Shown: positions 6,717-14,289 of the stretch, in pieces
How the letters are laid out: each line of letters opens with the position of its first letter
Numbering within the stretch: the first letter of the stretch is position 1
From: Defluviitaleaceae bacterium
GTDB taxonomy: Bacteria; Bacillota; Clostridia; Lachnospirales; WQUN01
DNA: 24,793 nucleotides
NCBI GenBank assembly: GCA_009783525.1
Contig: WRDG01000004.1
Location: forward strand, 1 to 24,793
Direction: 5' to 3'
The notes under the pieces: model-generated
Database searches by the model: none
The model's input: the letters and a program-made list of their open reading frames with translations, nothing else
Told to the model about the DNA's origin: nothing
Position numbers and translations under genes: made by a program

Positions 6717-7928
6717 ATGGATTTTGACGAGGCTGTAAAATTTATTGAGGGCTCGCGTTCGCGCGGGATTAAACCGGGGCTCGAACGCATAACAGATTTG
6801 CTCGGGCGGATGGGCAACCCGCAGGCGCATTTAAAATTTTTACACATAGCGGGAACAAACGGCAAGGGTTCGGCGGGCGCGATGCTCTCGAAAATTTTAT
6901 GCGAAGCAAATTACAAGACGGGCTTTTACAATTCGCCGTACATAAAAAGCCCCGTCGAATCTTTATTGATTGACGGATATACAGTCAGCGAAGATTTGTT
7001 TGCCGACGCAGTAGGGGCCATAAAAAAATTTGAAGTTTTTATGGATGACAAGCCTACCGAATATGAAATACTCACGGCTGCCGCGTTCGAATGCTTTATG
7101 CGCGAAGGCTGCGTCGCGGTGGTGCTCGAGGCGTGCATGGGCGGACGGCGCGACGTGACAAACGTGATCGCGCCGAAAAATCTGCTTGCCGCAATAATTT
7201 TACAGATAGGGTTGGACCACACGAAATATTTGGGGGACACAGCCGAAAAAATCGCGCGCGAAAAAGCGGGCGTCATCAAACGGGGCCGGCCGATCGTGCT
7301 GTACGAGCAGGCCGATTCGATAATGGACGTCGTTAAGGACGAAGCAAAAAAAAATAATTCCGAATGTTATGTCGCGCACTTGTCCGCTGCGGACGGTTAT
7401 AATGTTTCTCTCAGAGGGCCGCACCAAAAACGCAACGCGGCCGCGGCGGTCACTGCGGCGCGGCTGCTTAACGGCTGCGGTTTTAACATAAGCGAACTTG
7501 ACATAAAAAACGCGCTTGCGCGTGTAAATTGGCCGTACCGGACAGAAATAAAAAACAGAAACGGCTGCCGCTGCCTGTTCGACTCGGCGCACAATCCGGA
7601 CGGTGTTGCCGCGCTCGCTGAATTGATTAAAAATGACTATCCCAAAACGGAGGTTGTTTTTTTGGCGGGGTTTTTGCGCGATAAAGATTATGTTTCGATG
7701 CTTAAAATTATAAAGCCGCTCGGCAAAACAATAGTTTGCGTCACGCCAGACAACCCGCGCGCGCTGCACGCGGAAGAGCTGCAAAAAGTTTGCGTGGAGT
7801 TGGGATTTTTTGCGGAGACGGAAAAATGTTCGCCGGAAGCATTAATAAAGGCGGCGGCGATCGCAAATAACAAAAAGCAAAATCTTGTCTGCGTTTTCGG
7901 CTCGCAGTACATGCTGCAAAATGTTTAG
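6717..7928 (+). CDS. folC: Folylpolyglutamate synthase / dihydrofolate synthase
   Basis: A 403-residue Mur-ligase-fold enzyme that adds glutamate to folates (and possibly to dihydropteroate), trapping them in the cell. The ATP loop is IAGTNGKGSAGAM (residues about 44-56); other landmarks are EILTAAAFECF, VLEACMGGRRDVTNVI, the MurC-like C-terminal linker DSAHNPDGVAALAELI and the VFGS terminus. The usual SPHL..ERI segment is SPYIKSPVESLLIDG, a divergent folate-binding loop. Start: ATG 6717 has GAGAGG 7-8 nt upstream; a TTG at 6711 lies too close to that SD. The gene downstream is a FolT-like folate transporter S component on the same strand 130 bp away, which supports a folate-salvage role. Confidence 0.93.
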   Translation: MDFDEAVKFIEGSRSRGIKPGLERITDLLGRMGNPQAHLKFLHIAGTNGKGSAGAMLSKILCEANYKTGFYNSPYIKSPVESLLIDGYTVSEDLFADAVGAIKKFEVFMDDKPTEYEILTAAAFECFMREGCVAVVLEACMGGRRDVTNVIAPKNLLAAIILQIGLDHTKYLGDTAEKIAREKAGVIKRGRPIVLYEQADSIMDVVKDEAKKNNSECYVAHLSAADGYNVSLRGPHQKRNAAAAVTAARLLNGCGFNISELDIKNALARVNWPYRTEIKNRNGCRCLFDSAHNPDGVAALAELIKNDYPKTEVVFLAGFLRDKDYVSMLKIIKPLGKTIVCVTPDNPRALHAEELQKVCVELGFFAETEKCSPEALIKAAAIANNKKQNLVCVFGSQYMLQNV

Positions 7929-7932
7929 CATA

Positions 7933-7972
7933 TGTAAACCTCTGTAAACCTCTGTTAACATCTGTAAAAACG
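7933..7972 (+). repeat. Four 10-bp tandem repeats between folC and the FolT gene
   Basis: Units TGTAAACCTC, TGTAAACCTC, TGTTAACATC and TGTAAAAACG follow each other with a 10-bp period, starting 4 bp after the folC stop. The first two are identical, the third has two changes and the fourth three. One unit per helical turn puts all copies on one DNA face, as in arrays of protein-binding sites. The remaining 86 bp to the ATG contain no clear promoter. Confidence 0.7.
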
Positions 7973-8058
7973 GCTTAGACGGTTGGGCATCGTAAAAATA
8001 TTCCCGGCCGGCGCAAGCTTAAATTTCCAAATGAAATAAAAAGGCGCGGATTTTTTTT

Positions 8059-9336
8059 ATGTACCGACAAAAAATTTATTCGCTGCTGCTGCCCGGCAGC
8101 GTCACGACAAAAATGATTGCGCGTTTGGCGCTGCTTATAGCACTGGAAGTTGTATTGACCAGGATCGGCTCGTTCACATTTATGCAAACCGTCAGAATAA
8201 GCCTCGGGTTTTTGCCCGCGGCCGCGGCGGCTGCCATGTACGGCCCGCTTGCGGCGGGGCTGTGCTATGCGGCGGGCGACGTGATCGGTTCGCTGCTGTT
8301 CCCGATTGGCGCATATTTTCCGGGCTTCACGGCCTCCGCGTTTTTGTCGGGATTTATTTACGGGCTGTGCTTTTACAAAAAAAAACCGTCCGCCGTCCGC
8401 ATTGCAATCGGGGTGCTGGGCGTGAACGTTTTTATTAACCTGCTGCTCGACACATATTGGCTCACGTTTATTTTAGGCGGCACGTTCGCGTCGCTCGCGC
8501 CTCTGCGGCTCGTGCGCTGCGCGGTTATGGCGCCGCTTTCGTTCGTTACGGTGCTTGCCGTTTGGAAAACCGTAAAAAAAATCGATACACCTGTCAAGGA
8601 GACGCTTCATGTGACAAAAAAAATTTCGGATGATATTTTGCTCGCGGAAAAAATCGAAAAAAAATATAAAGCGCCCGTGCTGTGCGGCGTGACCGTTTCG
8701 GCGCGCGCGGGCGAAATAATCGGGCTCGCGGGCGAAAACGGCTCCGGCAAAAGCACTTTGTTGTCTGTTATGGCGCAAACGGCGAAGCCGGACGGCGGCC
8801 GCGTGATCATATGCGGCGAAAACGCCGAAAAAAATCCCGGGCTTCTTAAGCGCTGCGTCGGCTACGTGCCGCAGGAGAACACGCTGTTCGAACATTTGAC
8901 TGTAAAAGAAAATTTAAAATTGTGGGCGGCCGTTTACAAAACCGATTGGCAAAACGCGCTGCCTTTTTTATTTCCCGAAGACTCCGATGAAAAAAAAGAA
9001 AGCCTGCTTAAAAAAAAGGCAGCCGATTTATCCGGCGGAACAAAAAAAAGACTGTCGATCGCGCTTGCTCTTATGCACGACCCGAAACTTTTGCTGATGG
9101 ACGAGCCGTCCGCCTCGCTCGACATCGGTTTTAAAGCGCGGCTCGCCGAGCTTATAAGCGGCATGAAAAGCCGGGGGCGCACGGTGGTGTTCGCGTCGCA
9201 CCATCCCGACGAACTTTTACTGTGCGACCGCATTTACGTGCTAAAAAACGGCGCGTTTATTTACGAGGGGCCGCCGTCCGGGCTCGGAAGCGGCGAAGGT
9301 TTTACGTCCGCGCTTTACGCGCTTATTAAACCGTGA
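8059..9336 (+). CDS. FolT-like ECF folate S component joined in frame to an ABC-2-type ATPase
   Basis: A 425-residue frame with two different parts. Residues about 15-175 are an ECF S component of the FolT family: about six membrane segments, with RISLGFLPAAAAAAMYGPLAAG, AAGDVIGSLLFPIGAYFPGF and LLLDTYWLTFILGG matching folate-transporter landmarks. Residues about 190-425 are a complete ABC ATPase: Walker A GENGSGKST (225-233), Q-loop VGYVPQENTLFEHLTVKENL, signature LSGGTKKR (324-331), Walker B LLLMDEPSASLD (344-355), switch His in ASHHPDE. The ATPase resembles exporter (CcmA-like) subunits, not EcfA. Inside the frame, AAGGAG (8596-8601) precedes GTG 8611 (residue 185), which would give a normal 241-residue ATPase. 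Losing one A from the A8 run 8574-8581 would end FolT at TGA 8612-8614. The fusion may be real, conditional or a one-base indel. The SD of FolT itself is weak. Confidence 0.85.
   Translation: MYRQKIYSLLLPGSVTTKMIARLALLIALEVVLTRIGSFTFMQTVRISLGFLPAAAAAAMYGPLAAGLCYAAGDVIGSLLFPIGAYFPGFTASAFLSGFIYGLCFYKKKPSAVRIAIGVLGVNVFINLLLDTYWLTFILGGTFASLAPLRLVRCAVMAPLSFVTVLAVWKTVKKIDTPVKETLHVTKKISDDILLAEKIEKKYKAPVLCGVTVSARAGEIIGLAGENGSGKSTLLSVMAQTAKPDGGRVIICGENAEKNPGLLKRCVGYVPQENTLFEHLTVKENLKLWAAVYKTDWQNALPFLFPEDSDEKKESLLKKKAADLSGGTKKRLSIALALMHDPKLLLMDEPSASLDIGFKARLAELISGMKSRGRTVVFASHHPDELLLCDRIYVLKNGAFIYEGPPSGLGSGEGFTSALYALIKP
8574..8614 (+). promoter_or_regulatory. FolT/ATPase junction: A8 run, internal Shine-Dalgarno, GTG and hidden GTGA stop-start
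   Basis: A8 at 8574-8581, AAGGAG at 8596-8601, 9-nt spacer, in-frame GTG 8611-8613. With one A fewer, the FolT frame would read ...VKKSIHLSRRRFM and stop at TGA 8612-8614, overlapping the GTG as GTGA. The next gene junction (9333-9336) uses the same GTGA overlap. The ATPase therefore has all the signals of an independently initiated gene. Confidence 0.7.
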
Positions 9337-10499
9337 CGCGCCTGCTGCTTTACGAAGCCAAGAGATGCCTGCCCGAATATAAAAAGATGCTCTTCTTTTT
9401 AGCGGCTGCGGCGGTTTTTTGCGCTGTTTTGGCGCATGGCGTGCGCGTCGTCATCGAGCGGGGCGCGCCGCTCGAAAAATTTACCGTGGGGGTCGTGGAC
9501 AACGACAGGTCGCCCGAGTTTCAAATACTGCTCGATTTTTTTTACGAGCATGCGGATCTTGCGCCACTTGCCGAAGACGAGGCGCGCGCGCTGCTTGCGG
9601 CGGGCGAGATACCGGCTTACGCCGTTTTCCCTGCGGGATTTTCGTCAAACATAATCACGGGCGCAAACAGGCCTTTTTATTTATACGGCGACCCGAACAA
9701 GCCGCTTGCCGTTTCGGCGGCGAAGCTTCTGACGACTGCGGCGTCCGCTTTTTTATCGGCGTCGCAGGCGGGCATATACGCCGCGATGGATTTCGCGGAA
9801 GTTAGCGGCATGAAGCGCGGCGAGGTAATGGACGCATTGTTGTATCCGGTCAATGTCGCGTTTATAAAACAGTTGCTCGCCTACGAAAACTTTTTTGATT
9901 CGCGTGTTCAATCGGTAACCGACGGCTCGCTCCCGCCCGCCGTCAATTACGGCGTGCTCTTCGCGTCGTTCTGGCTCGTCGCAGTGCAGGCGGCGTTCGT
10001 TTCGTCGTACCGGGGCTATAACCGCGCGGTCATGGCGAGGCTTAAAATTGCTGGCGTTTCGGGAGTAAAGGTGCAGTTGATACGGCTGTACGGCTCGGCG
10101 GTTTTTATGGTGCCCGCTGTTTTGGCCGCAGTTTGCGCCGCGGGTATTTTGGGATTTAACGAAATGACGGCCGCAGTTTTTTTCGGCGCGGCTGCCTATG
10201 CGGTGTGCGCGGGCGCATACGGTTTGACTGCGGCTTCGGTTTTTAAAAGCGACGGCGCGGCGGGGATTTTTATTTTCGTTACTTCTTTTTTTATGCTGTT
10301 TACTTCCGGAGGGCTCGTGCCGGTTTCGTTTCTGCCGCAGTCCGTGCGGAGGCTCGCGCCGTTTTCTTTGCACTACTGGGCGGCCGAAGCTTACGCCGGA
10401 AATATTTTTTCTGTTGCCGTGCTTTTTTCATGCGCGGCTATTTTTTTTGGGGTGATTTGTTTTGCGTCTGTTTTTTTTACTGGCAAGGGCGAAGCTTAA
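9333..10499 (+). CDS. ABC-2-type transporter permease (first of two)
   Basis: A 388-residue membrane subunit of an ABC exporter. TM1 is at about 18-38 (LFFLAAAAVFCAVLAHGVRVV). An extracytoplasmic domain of about 165 residues follows (FTVGVVDNDRSPEFQILLDFF, AYAVFPAGFSSNIITG). C-terminal membrane segments start at about 205, with the typical gap FTSGGLVPVSFLPQSVRRLAPFSLHYW and a last TM VAVLFSCAAIFFGVICFASVFF. The layout matches ABC2_membrane_3/YhgE-like permeases. GTG 9333 overlaps the ATPase stop as GTGA, indicating translational coupling, so the ATPase half upstream is its motor. It overlaps the next permease gene by 38 nt. The sequence VMARLKIAGVSGVKVQLIRLYG has a counterpart in the second permease. 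The substrate is unknown. Confidence 0.88.
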   Translation: MTRLLLYEAKRCLPEYKKMLFFLAAAAVFCAVLAHGVRVVIERGAPLEKFTVGVVDNDRSPEFQILLDFFYEHADLAPLAEDEARALLAAGEIPAYAVFPAGFSSNIITGANRPFYLYGDPNKPLAVSAAKLLTTAASAFLSASQAGIYAAMDFAEVSGMKRGEVMDALLYPVNVAFIKQLLAYENFFDSRVQSVTDGSLPPAVNYGVLFASFWLVAVQAAFVSSYRGYNRAVMARLKIAGVSGVKVQLIRLYGSAVFMVPAVLAAVCAAGILGFNEMTAAVFFGAAAYAVCAGAYGLTAASVFKSDGAAGIFIFVTSFFMLFTSGGLVPVSFLPQSVRRLAPFSLHYWAAEAYAGNIFSVAVLFSCAAIFFGVICFASVFFTGKGEA

Positions 10500-11625
10500 A
10501 GCAATTTTTAAACCTTCGTACGCGGCGGCGCTGTTGATTTTTCCGGCGGCGGTTGTTTGGCTCGGCACGGTCTTGCCGAACGGCGGCGGGCTCGGGATAA
10601 ATGTTGGCGCGATGGCGGCGGGCGGCGCCCAAAGCGTTGCGGCTCTTAACGCAATGCAAATGTTTGCGGGCAGCGACTGCATAATTACCGTGTATGAGGA
10701 TGAGGAGCAGATGCGGCTCGACACCGCCGCAATGAAGCTTGCGTGCTCGTACCTGTTCGCCGACGGCGGCGTTACGGCGTACAGGTCACCCATGTCCGCG
10801 ACAGACTTCATGACCGATTTGCTCGCGGCAAGCGCGCATGTTCATTCGAGGTCCGGCGAAATAAGCGCGGCTCCCCTTTACCCCTACAGAGAAATTTTTT
10901 ACGGGCACGGCGTTGCGGACATACCCGCCGCGGTTCAGTCGATCGCCGAAGAAATATTGAGCGGCGGGCTGCTGCTGGAGTATGTGTACATTGACGGTTC
11001 AGTTTACGAATCGGGAGCGCGGGTGGAGCAAGCTCCGCAAACTTACGGCGCGGCCGAGGGCGCGGCTGCGCTTTGCGCGTTGCTTGCGGCATTGTTCGCG
11101 CCGCTTGCGGCGCTTTTCGCGCAGGCCGGAACAGGAAACGCCTCCGGAGTTTTTTCTTCAAACAAAAAAAAAGAAACGCGGCTGCGTTCTGCGGGCGTGA
11201 GCGGCGTGCTGTTAAACCTGTCTGACTCTGCGGCCGTGTTCGTTTCTTCGTTTTTATGCTTGGCGTTGATTGCCGCCGCGCGCGTTTTATTTTTGCCCGG
11301 CCCGCACTACGGGCTCTACGGCGAATTTTTGCGCGCGGCGGCTTATTCGTTTGCGTTGGCCGGTTTTTGCGCGCTGCTTTTTGATATTGTGCCGGCCGGC
11401 ATGTACGTTGCGGCGGTCATGTTGATTTTCGTTTCGGCCGCGTTGTTCGGCGGCGCGTTTTTTGATTTTGGCGAAATATTTTCATCATTGGAATTTGTCC
11501 GGTATTTTTTTATCAATTATTATTTCATGCAGGGCATGCACGGCTGCCTCGCGGCGATAGGCGCCGCGTGCTTCGCCCTTTCGTTTTTAAACGTCAGCTT
11601 CGGTTTTGCCTCACGACGCGCGTGA
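10462..11625 (+). CDS. ABC-2-type transporter permease (second of two)
   Basis: A 387-residue paralogue-like partner: one N-terminal TM (about 12-35), an extracytoplasmic domain of about 160 residues (IITVYEDEEQMRLDTAAMKL; IPAAVQSIAEEILSGGLLLE), then about five TMs. ETRLRSAGVSGVLLNLSDSAAVF aligns with the ARLKIAGVSGV segment of the first permease, probably the cytoplasmic coupling region. The TTG start at 10462 has GGGGTGA 6 nt upstream inside the end of the previous gene. The final TM of the first permease is complete in its present frame, so the 38-nt overlap looks genuine. The two permeases probably form a heterodimer with the upstream ATPase. The 3' end overlaps the convergent HD-GYP gene by 32 nt. 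Confidence 0.82.
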   Translation: MRLFFLLARAKLKAIFKPSYAAALLIFPAAVVWLGTVLPNGGGLGINVGAMAAGGAQSVAALNAMQMFAGSDCIITVYEDEEQMRLDTAAMKLACSYLFADGGVTAYRSPMSATDFMTDLLAASAHVHSRSGEISAAPLYPYREIFYGHGVADIPAAVQSIAEEILSGGLLLEYVYIDGSVYESGARVEQAPQTYGAAEGAAALCALLAALFAPLAALFAQAGTGNASGVFSSNKKKETRLRSAGVSGVLLNLSDSAAVFVSSFLCLALIAAARVLFLPGPHYGLYGEFLRAAAYSFALAGFCALLFDIVPAGMYVAAVMLIFVSAALFGGAFFDFGEIFSSLEFVRYFFINYYFMQGMHGCLAAIGAACFALSFLNVSFGFASRRA

Positions 11626-12688
11626 CGACGAGATTAAGGTTGCCGCGGTCCATCAGGTCGATTATTTCGGCGTTGTCCACCATGCGGAGTATGGGGCGCA
11701 TCGGATTGTTGTAGTGGACGACCACGCCGTTCCTGTTGTTTGACAGTTCCAAAATAGTGTTGACCGGATACAACTCCAATTTATTTATGAACGCGTCAAC
11801 CACATCGAAGTCAAAAGCGCGGCCCGACTCGCTCATCATGAGCTCGATTGCGTCGGACGGCGACATCGGGTCGCGGTACGGCCTGAAGCTCGTGATCGCG
11901 TCGAACACGTCGCTCACGGCGATAATTTTTGCGACGATCGGAATGTCTTTCGATTGCAAACGGAAAGGATAGCCCGAGCCGTCCGCCTTTTCGTGATGGA
12001 ACAGCACGGATCGCTGAAGCTCCGAAGTACCGATGCCGCTTTTTGCCAGGTATTCGAAGCCGAGCTTCGGGTGCAGCTCGATTATCTGTCGTTCTTCCGG
12101 CGTCAAACGGCCGGGTTTGTTTATGATCTCAATCGGTATTTGAATTTTGCCTATGTCGTGCAGAACCGCGACGCGGCCCGCCGCCTGCAGCTGCCCTTCG
12201 GGCAGGTTTAGGCTGTGGCCTATCGCAATTGCAAGCACCGCAACGCTTAACGAATGGTGGTAAGTGTATTCGTCGTAGCTTTTAATATCTGTGATATGTA
12301 TAAGCGAAACTGTTTCGCCGGTAATTGTTTCGACCAATGTATCGACTATCTCGTTGACTTCTTTGACCGCCTGATAAGCGGTCGTCATGTTTTCTTCGTT
12401 GTCCGGGCCGGCAAACACGTTGAACATCCGCCGTATCCCGCTTATCGCCTCTTCGCGCAGCTCGGCGCTCAGCAGCGGCTTCCGCACCGTCGCTTCTTCG
12501 TCTTCAGCCGCGGGCTTTTCCGTTTCGATCCAAACATGCGTAACCTGTTGGTTTTGCAGCAGCGCGATTATCCTGCTGTTTAAAATCGCGTTTTCTCTGA
12601 GTATCGGGATTTTCGTGCCGGAAGCGTAAACGTCTTCCGCAAGCCTCATGCCTTCTTCTATCTGGTCAAGTGGGTATCGTTTCCGCAT
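11594..12688 (-). CDS. HD-GYP domain protein (predicted cyclic-di-GMP phosphodiesterase)
   Basis: A 364-residue cytoplasmic protein. The N-terminal 110 residues form an uncharacterised domain (YPLDQIEEGMRLAEDVYASG) common in HD-GYP proteins. HD-GYP core: YHHSLSVAVLAIAIG, HDIGK (177-181), IELHPKLGFEYLAKSG, HH (231-232) and DGSGYPF (236-242), then SDVFDAITSFRPYR. All metal-binding and GYP signature residues are present, so it should be an active metal-dependent c-di-GMP hydrolase. There is no receiver or sensor domain. The ATG at 12688 has AGGTGA 5 nt upstream, better than an in-frame GTG at 12697. It is the last gene of the yaaQ-to-yabB cluster, 16 bp after yabB, and its 3' end overlaps the convergent permease gene. 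Confidence 0.9.
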   Translation of the reverse strand: MRKRYPLDQIEEGMRLAEDVYASGTKIPILRENAILNSRIIALLQNQQVTHVWIETEKPAAEDEEATVRKPLLSAELREEAISGIRRMFNVFAGPDNEENMTTAYQAVKEVNEIVDTLVETITGETVSLIHITDIKSYDEYTYHHSLSVAVLAIAIGHSLNLPEGQLQAAGRVAVLHDIGKIQIPIEIINKPGRLTPEERQIIELHPKLGFEYLAKSGIGTSELQRSVLFHHEKADGSGYPFRLQSKDIPIVAKIIAVSDVFDAITSFRPYRDPMSPSDAIELMMSESGRAFDFDVVDAFINKLELYPVNTILELSNNRNGVVVHYNNPMRPILRMVDNAEIIDLMDRGNLNLVVTRVVRQNRS

Positions 12689-12704
12689 AAATGTCACCTG
12701 CTCA

Positions 12705-13400
12705 TCAATTAATATGACTTAATATTTTAACAGGCAGCACGGAAAGCATCGGCCTGCCGCCGTAAGACGCCTCGATTAAAACGAGCGCGGGCGGTTTTTT
12801 TTCGTGCCCCTGAACAAATTGAATCCGCTTCGGCTCTAATTTGGCGGAGCGCAGCGCGCAAAAAACGTCCGCCAAACGGTGCGGCCGATGCACCATGTAC
12901 AGCCTGCCGCCGAAAACGAGCAGCTTTGCCGAAACGGAGCAAACGTCCTTTATATTGCATGTGATTTCGTGGCGCGCCACGGCCTTGCAGTCCGCCTCGC
13001 TCACATGGCCGCCGCCCTCGTTCATATACGGCGGGTTGACCGTGATCACGTCAAACGAATCCGTGCCGTAAAAAACATGCGAGTCAATCAAATTGCCGGA
13101 GTCGATTTTTATGCGGCCCGAGAGCCCGTTCATTGCCACGCTGCGGCGCGCCATGTCCGCGCACGCTTCCTGCAGCTCAAGCCCGGTAAAAATCCCTCCG
13201 CCTTTGGCGCACATTAAAATCGGAATCACGCCGGAACCCGTGCAGAGATCAAGCACGCGCTCGTTTTTTTTGGCCGAGGCAAATTCCGCAAGGCAAACCG
13301 CGTCCACGCCGAAGCAAAAATGCTCCGGGTTTTGGATAACGGAAAAGCCGCCGCAGTTTAACGAATCGACGCGCTCGCCCGGATTTAATTCAACTTCCAT
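12705..13400 (-). CDS. yabB: tRNA1(Val) (adenine37-N6)-methyltransferase, YabB/TrmN6 family
   Basis: A 231-residue SAM-dependent N6-adenine methyltransferase predicted to modify A37 of tRNA. The N-terminal GFSVIQNPEHFCFGVDAVCLAEFA is the family hallmark. SAM motif I is VLDLCTGSGVIPILM (49-63), the acidic strand end is GLELQEACADMA, and the catalytic NPPY is at residues 122-125, followed by MNEGGGHVSEADCKAVARHE. It lies 3 bp after the ricT stop; there is no strong SD, so it is probably translated by coupling. In Bacillus the yabA gene sits between ricT and yabB; it is absent here, as in many clostridia. Confidence 0.93.
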   Translation of the reverse strand: MEVELNPGERVDSLNCGGFSVIQNPEHFCFGVDAVCLAEFASAKKNERVLDLCTGSGVIPILMCAKGGGIFTGLELQEACADMARRSVAMNGLSGRIKIDSGNLIDSHVFYGTDSFDVITVNPPYMNEGGGHVSEADCKAVARHEITCNIKDVCSVSAKLLVFGGRLYMVHRPHRLADVFCALRSAKLEPKRIQFVQGHEKKPPALVLIEASYGGRPMLSVLPVKILSHIN

Positions 13401-13403
13401 TTT

Positions 13404-14264
13404 TTATTCGGCGGCGGAGTCGGCGGCAGGGGCTTCTTCTTTTTCTGTAAATTTTTCCAATATTTCGATTTCGTTTGTCGCGTAATAACCCGTTGTGATT
13501 TCGTCCTGCTTTTTCTTTTTTACCGCGACCTTTGCGATCTGGCGCAGCACGTTGACCGAAAGCACCTCGCCGTCTCCGTCCGGCACGCGCACGATGTCGC
13601 CCACGGCGGGGCAGTTTTCGTTTAAAAATTTATACGTTTCCTCTTCATACTTGAGACAGCACATGAGCTTGCCGCATATGCCGGAAATTTTTGACGGGTT
13701 GAGCGACGTGCTCTGCTCCTTCGCCATTTTTATCGAAACCGGCTGAAATTCGTCCAAAAACGTCGCGCAGCAGAGCTCGCGGCCGCACTTGCCCATTCCG
13801 CTCATAATTTTTGTTTCGTCTCGCGGGCCGATCTGCCGCATTTCGATCCGCGTATGAAAAATCGCGTTAAGCACCTTGACGAGTTCCCTGAAGTCTACGC
13901 GCCCGTCCGCCGTGTAATAAAAAATAATTTTGTTGAGGTCGAACGTGAACTCCACTTCGATCAAATTCATTTCCGGGCAGTATTCCGGAATTTTTTCGAG
14001 GCATATTTCGAACGCCTCGGGTTCACGCAGGCGGTTCGTCTCTTCCTGCCGCACGTCGTCCTGCGTCGCAGCGCGGATAACTTTTTTTAACGGCAGCACG
14101 ATTTGATCTTCCGGTACGTCGCGGTTGCCAAATGTCGTGTAACCGAACTCCACGCCCCTGACCGTCTCGACGATGACCGGCACGCCGGACTCGATCTCCA
14201 TACCGTCGGGGTCGAAATAATAAACCTTGCCTACGTCCTTAAAACGGACACCGATTACTGTCAT
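13404..14264 (-). CDS. ricT: PSP1-domain protein YaaT/RicT
   Basis: A 286-residue protein equivalent to Bacillus YaaT (RicT), which with RicA and RicF forms an iron-sulfur-containing complex affecting RNase Y-dependent mRNA processing, competence, biofilm formation and sporulation. The PSP1 domain is at about 60-145. The two cysteine clusters are intact: CGRELCC (C160, C165, C166) and CGKLMCC (C197, C202, C203). The C-terminal tail (about 255-286) is charged and Ala/Glu-rich. The ATG at 14264 has GGAGGA at a good distance. It lies 25 bp after holB in the conserved gene order. Confidence 0.95.
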   Translation of the reverse strand: MTVIGVRFKDVGKVYYFDPDGMEIESGVPVIVETVRGVEFGYTTFGNRDVPEDQIVLPLKKVIRAATQDDVRQEETNRLREPEAFEICLEKIPEYCPEMNLIEVEFTFDLNKIIFYYTADGRVDFRELVKVLNAIFHTRIEMRQIGPRDETKIMSGMGKCGRELCCATFLDEFQPVSIKMAKEQSTSLNPSKISGICGKLMCCLKYEEETYKFLNENCPAVGDIVRVPDGDGEVLSVNVLRQIAKVAVKKKKQDEITTGYYATNEIEILEKFTEKEEAPAADSAAE

Positions 14265-14289
14265 GTTTCCTCCGTAAAAAAATATGTTT

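Noticed and set aside
7929..8058. Tetrahydrofolate riboswitch before the FolT gene
   Set aside because: The leader lacks the conserved paired segments of the THF aptamer; only short tandem repeats and a GGCCGGC patch are present.
10441..10499. Frameshift at the T8 run near the end of the first permease
   Set aside because: The present frame encodes a complete, hydrophobic last TM; the 38-nt overlap with the next gene is plausible without a correction.
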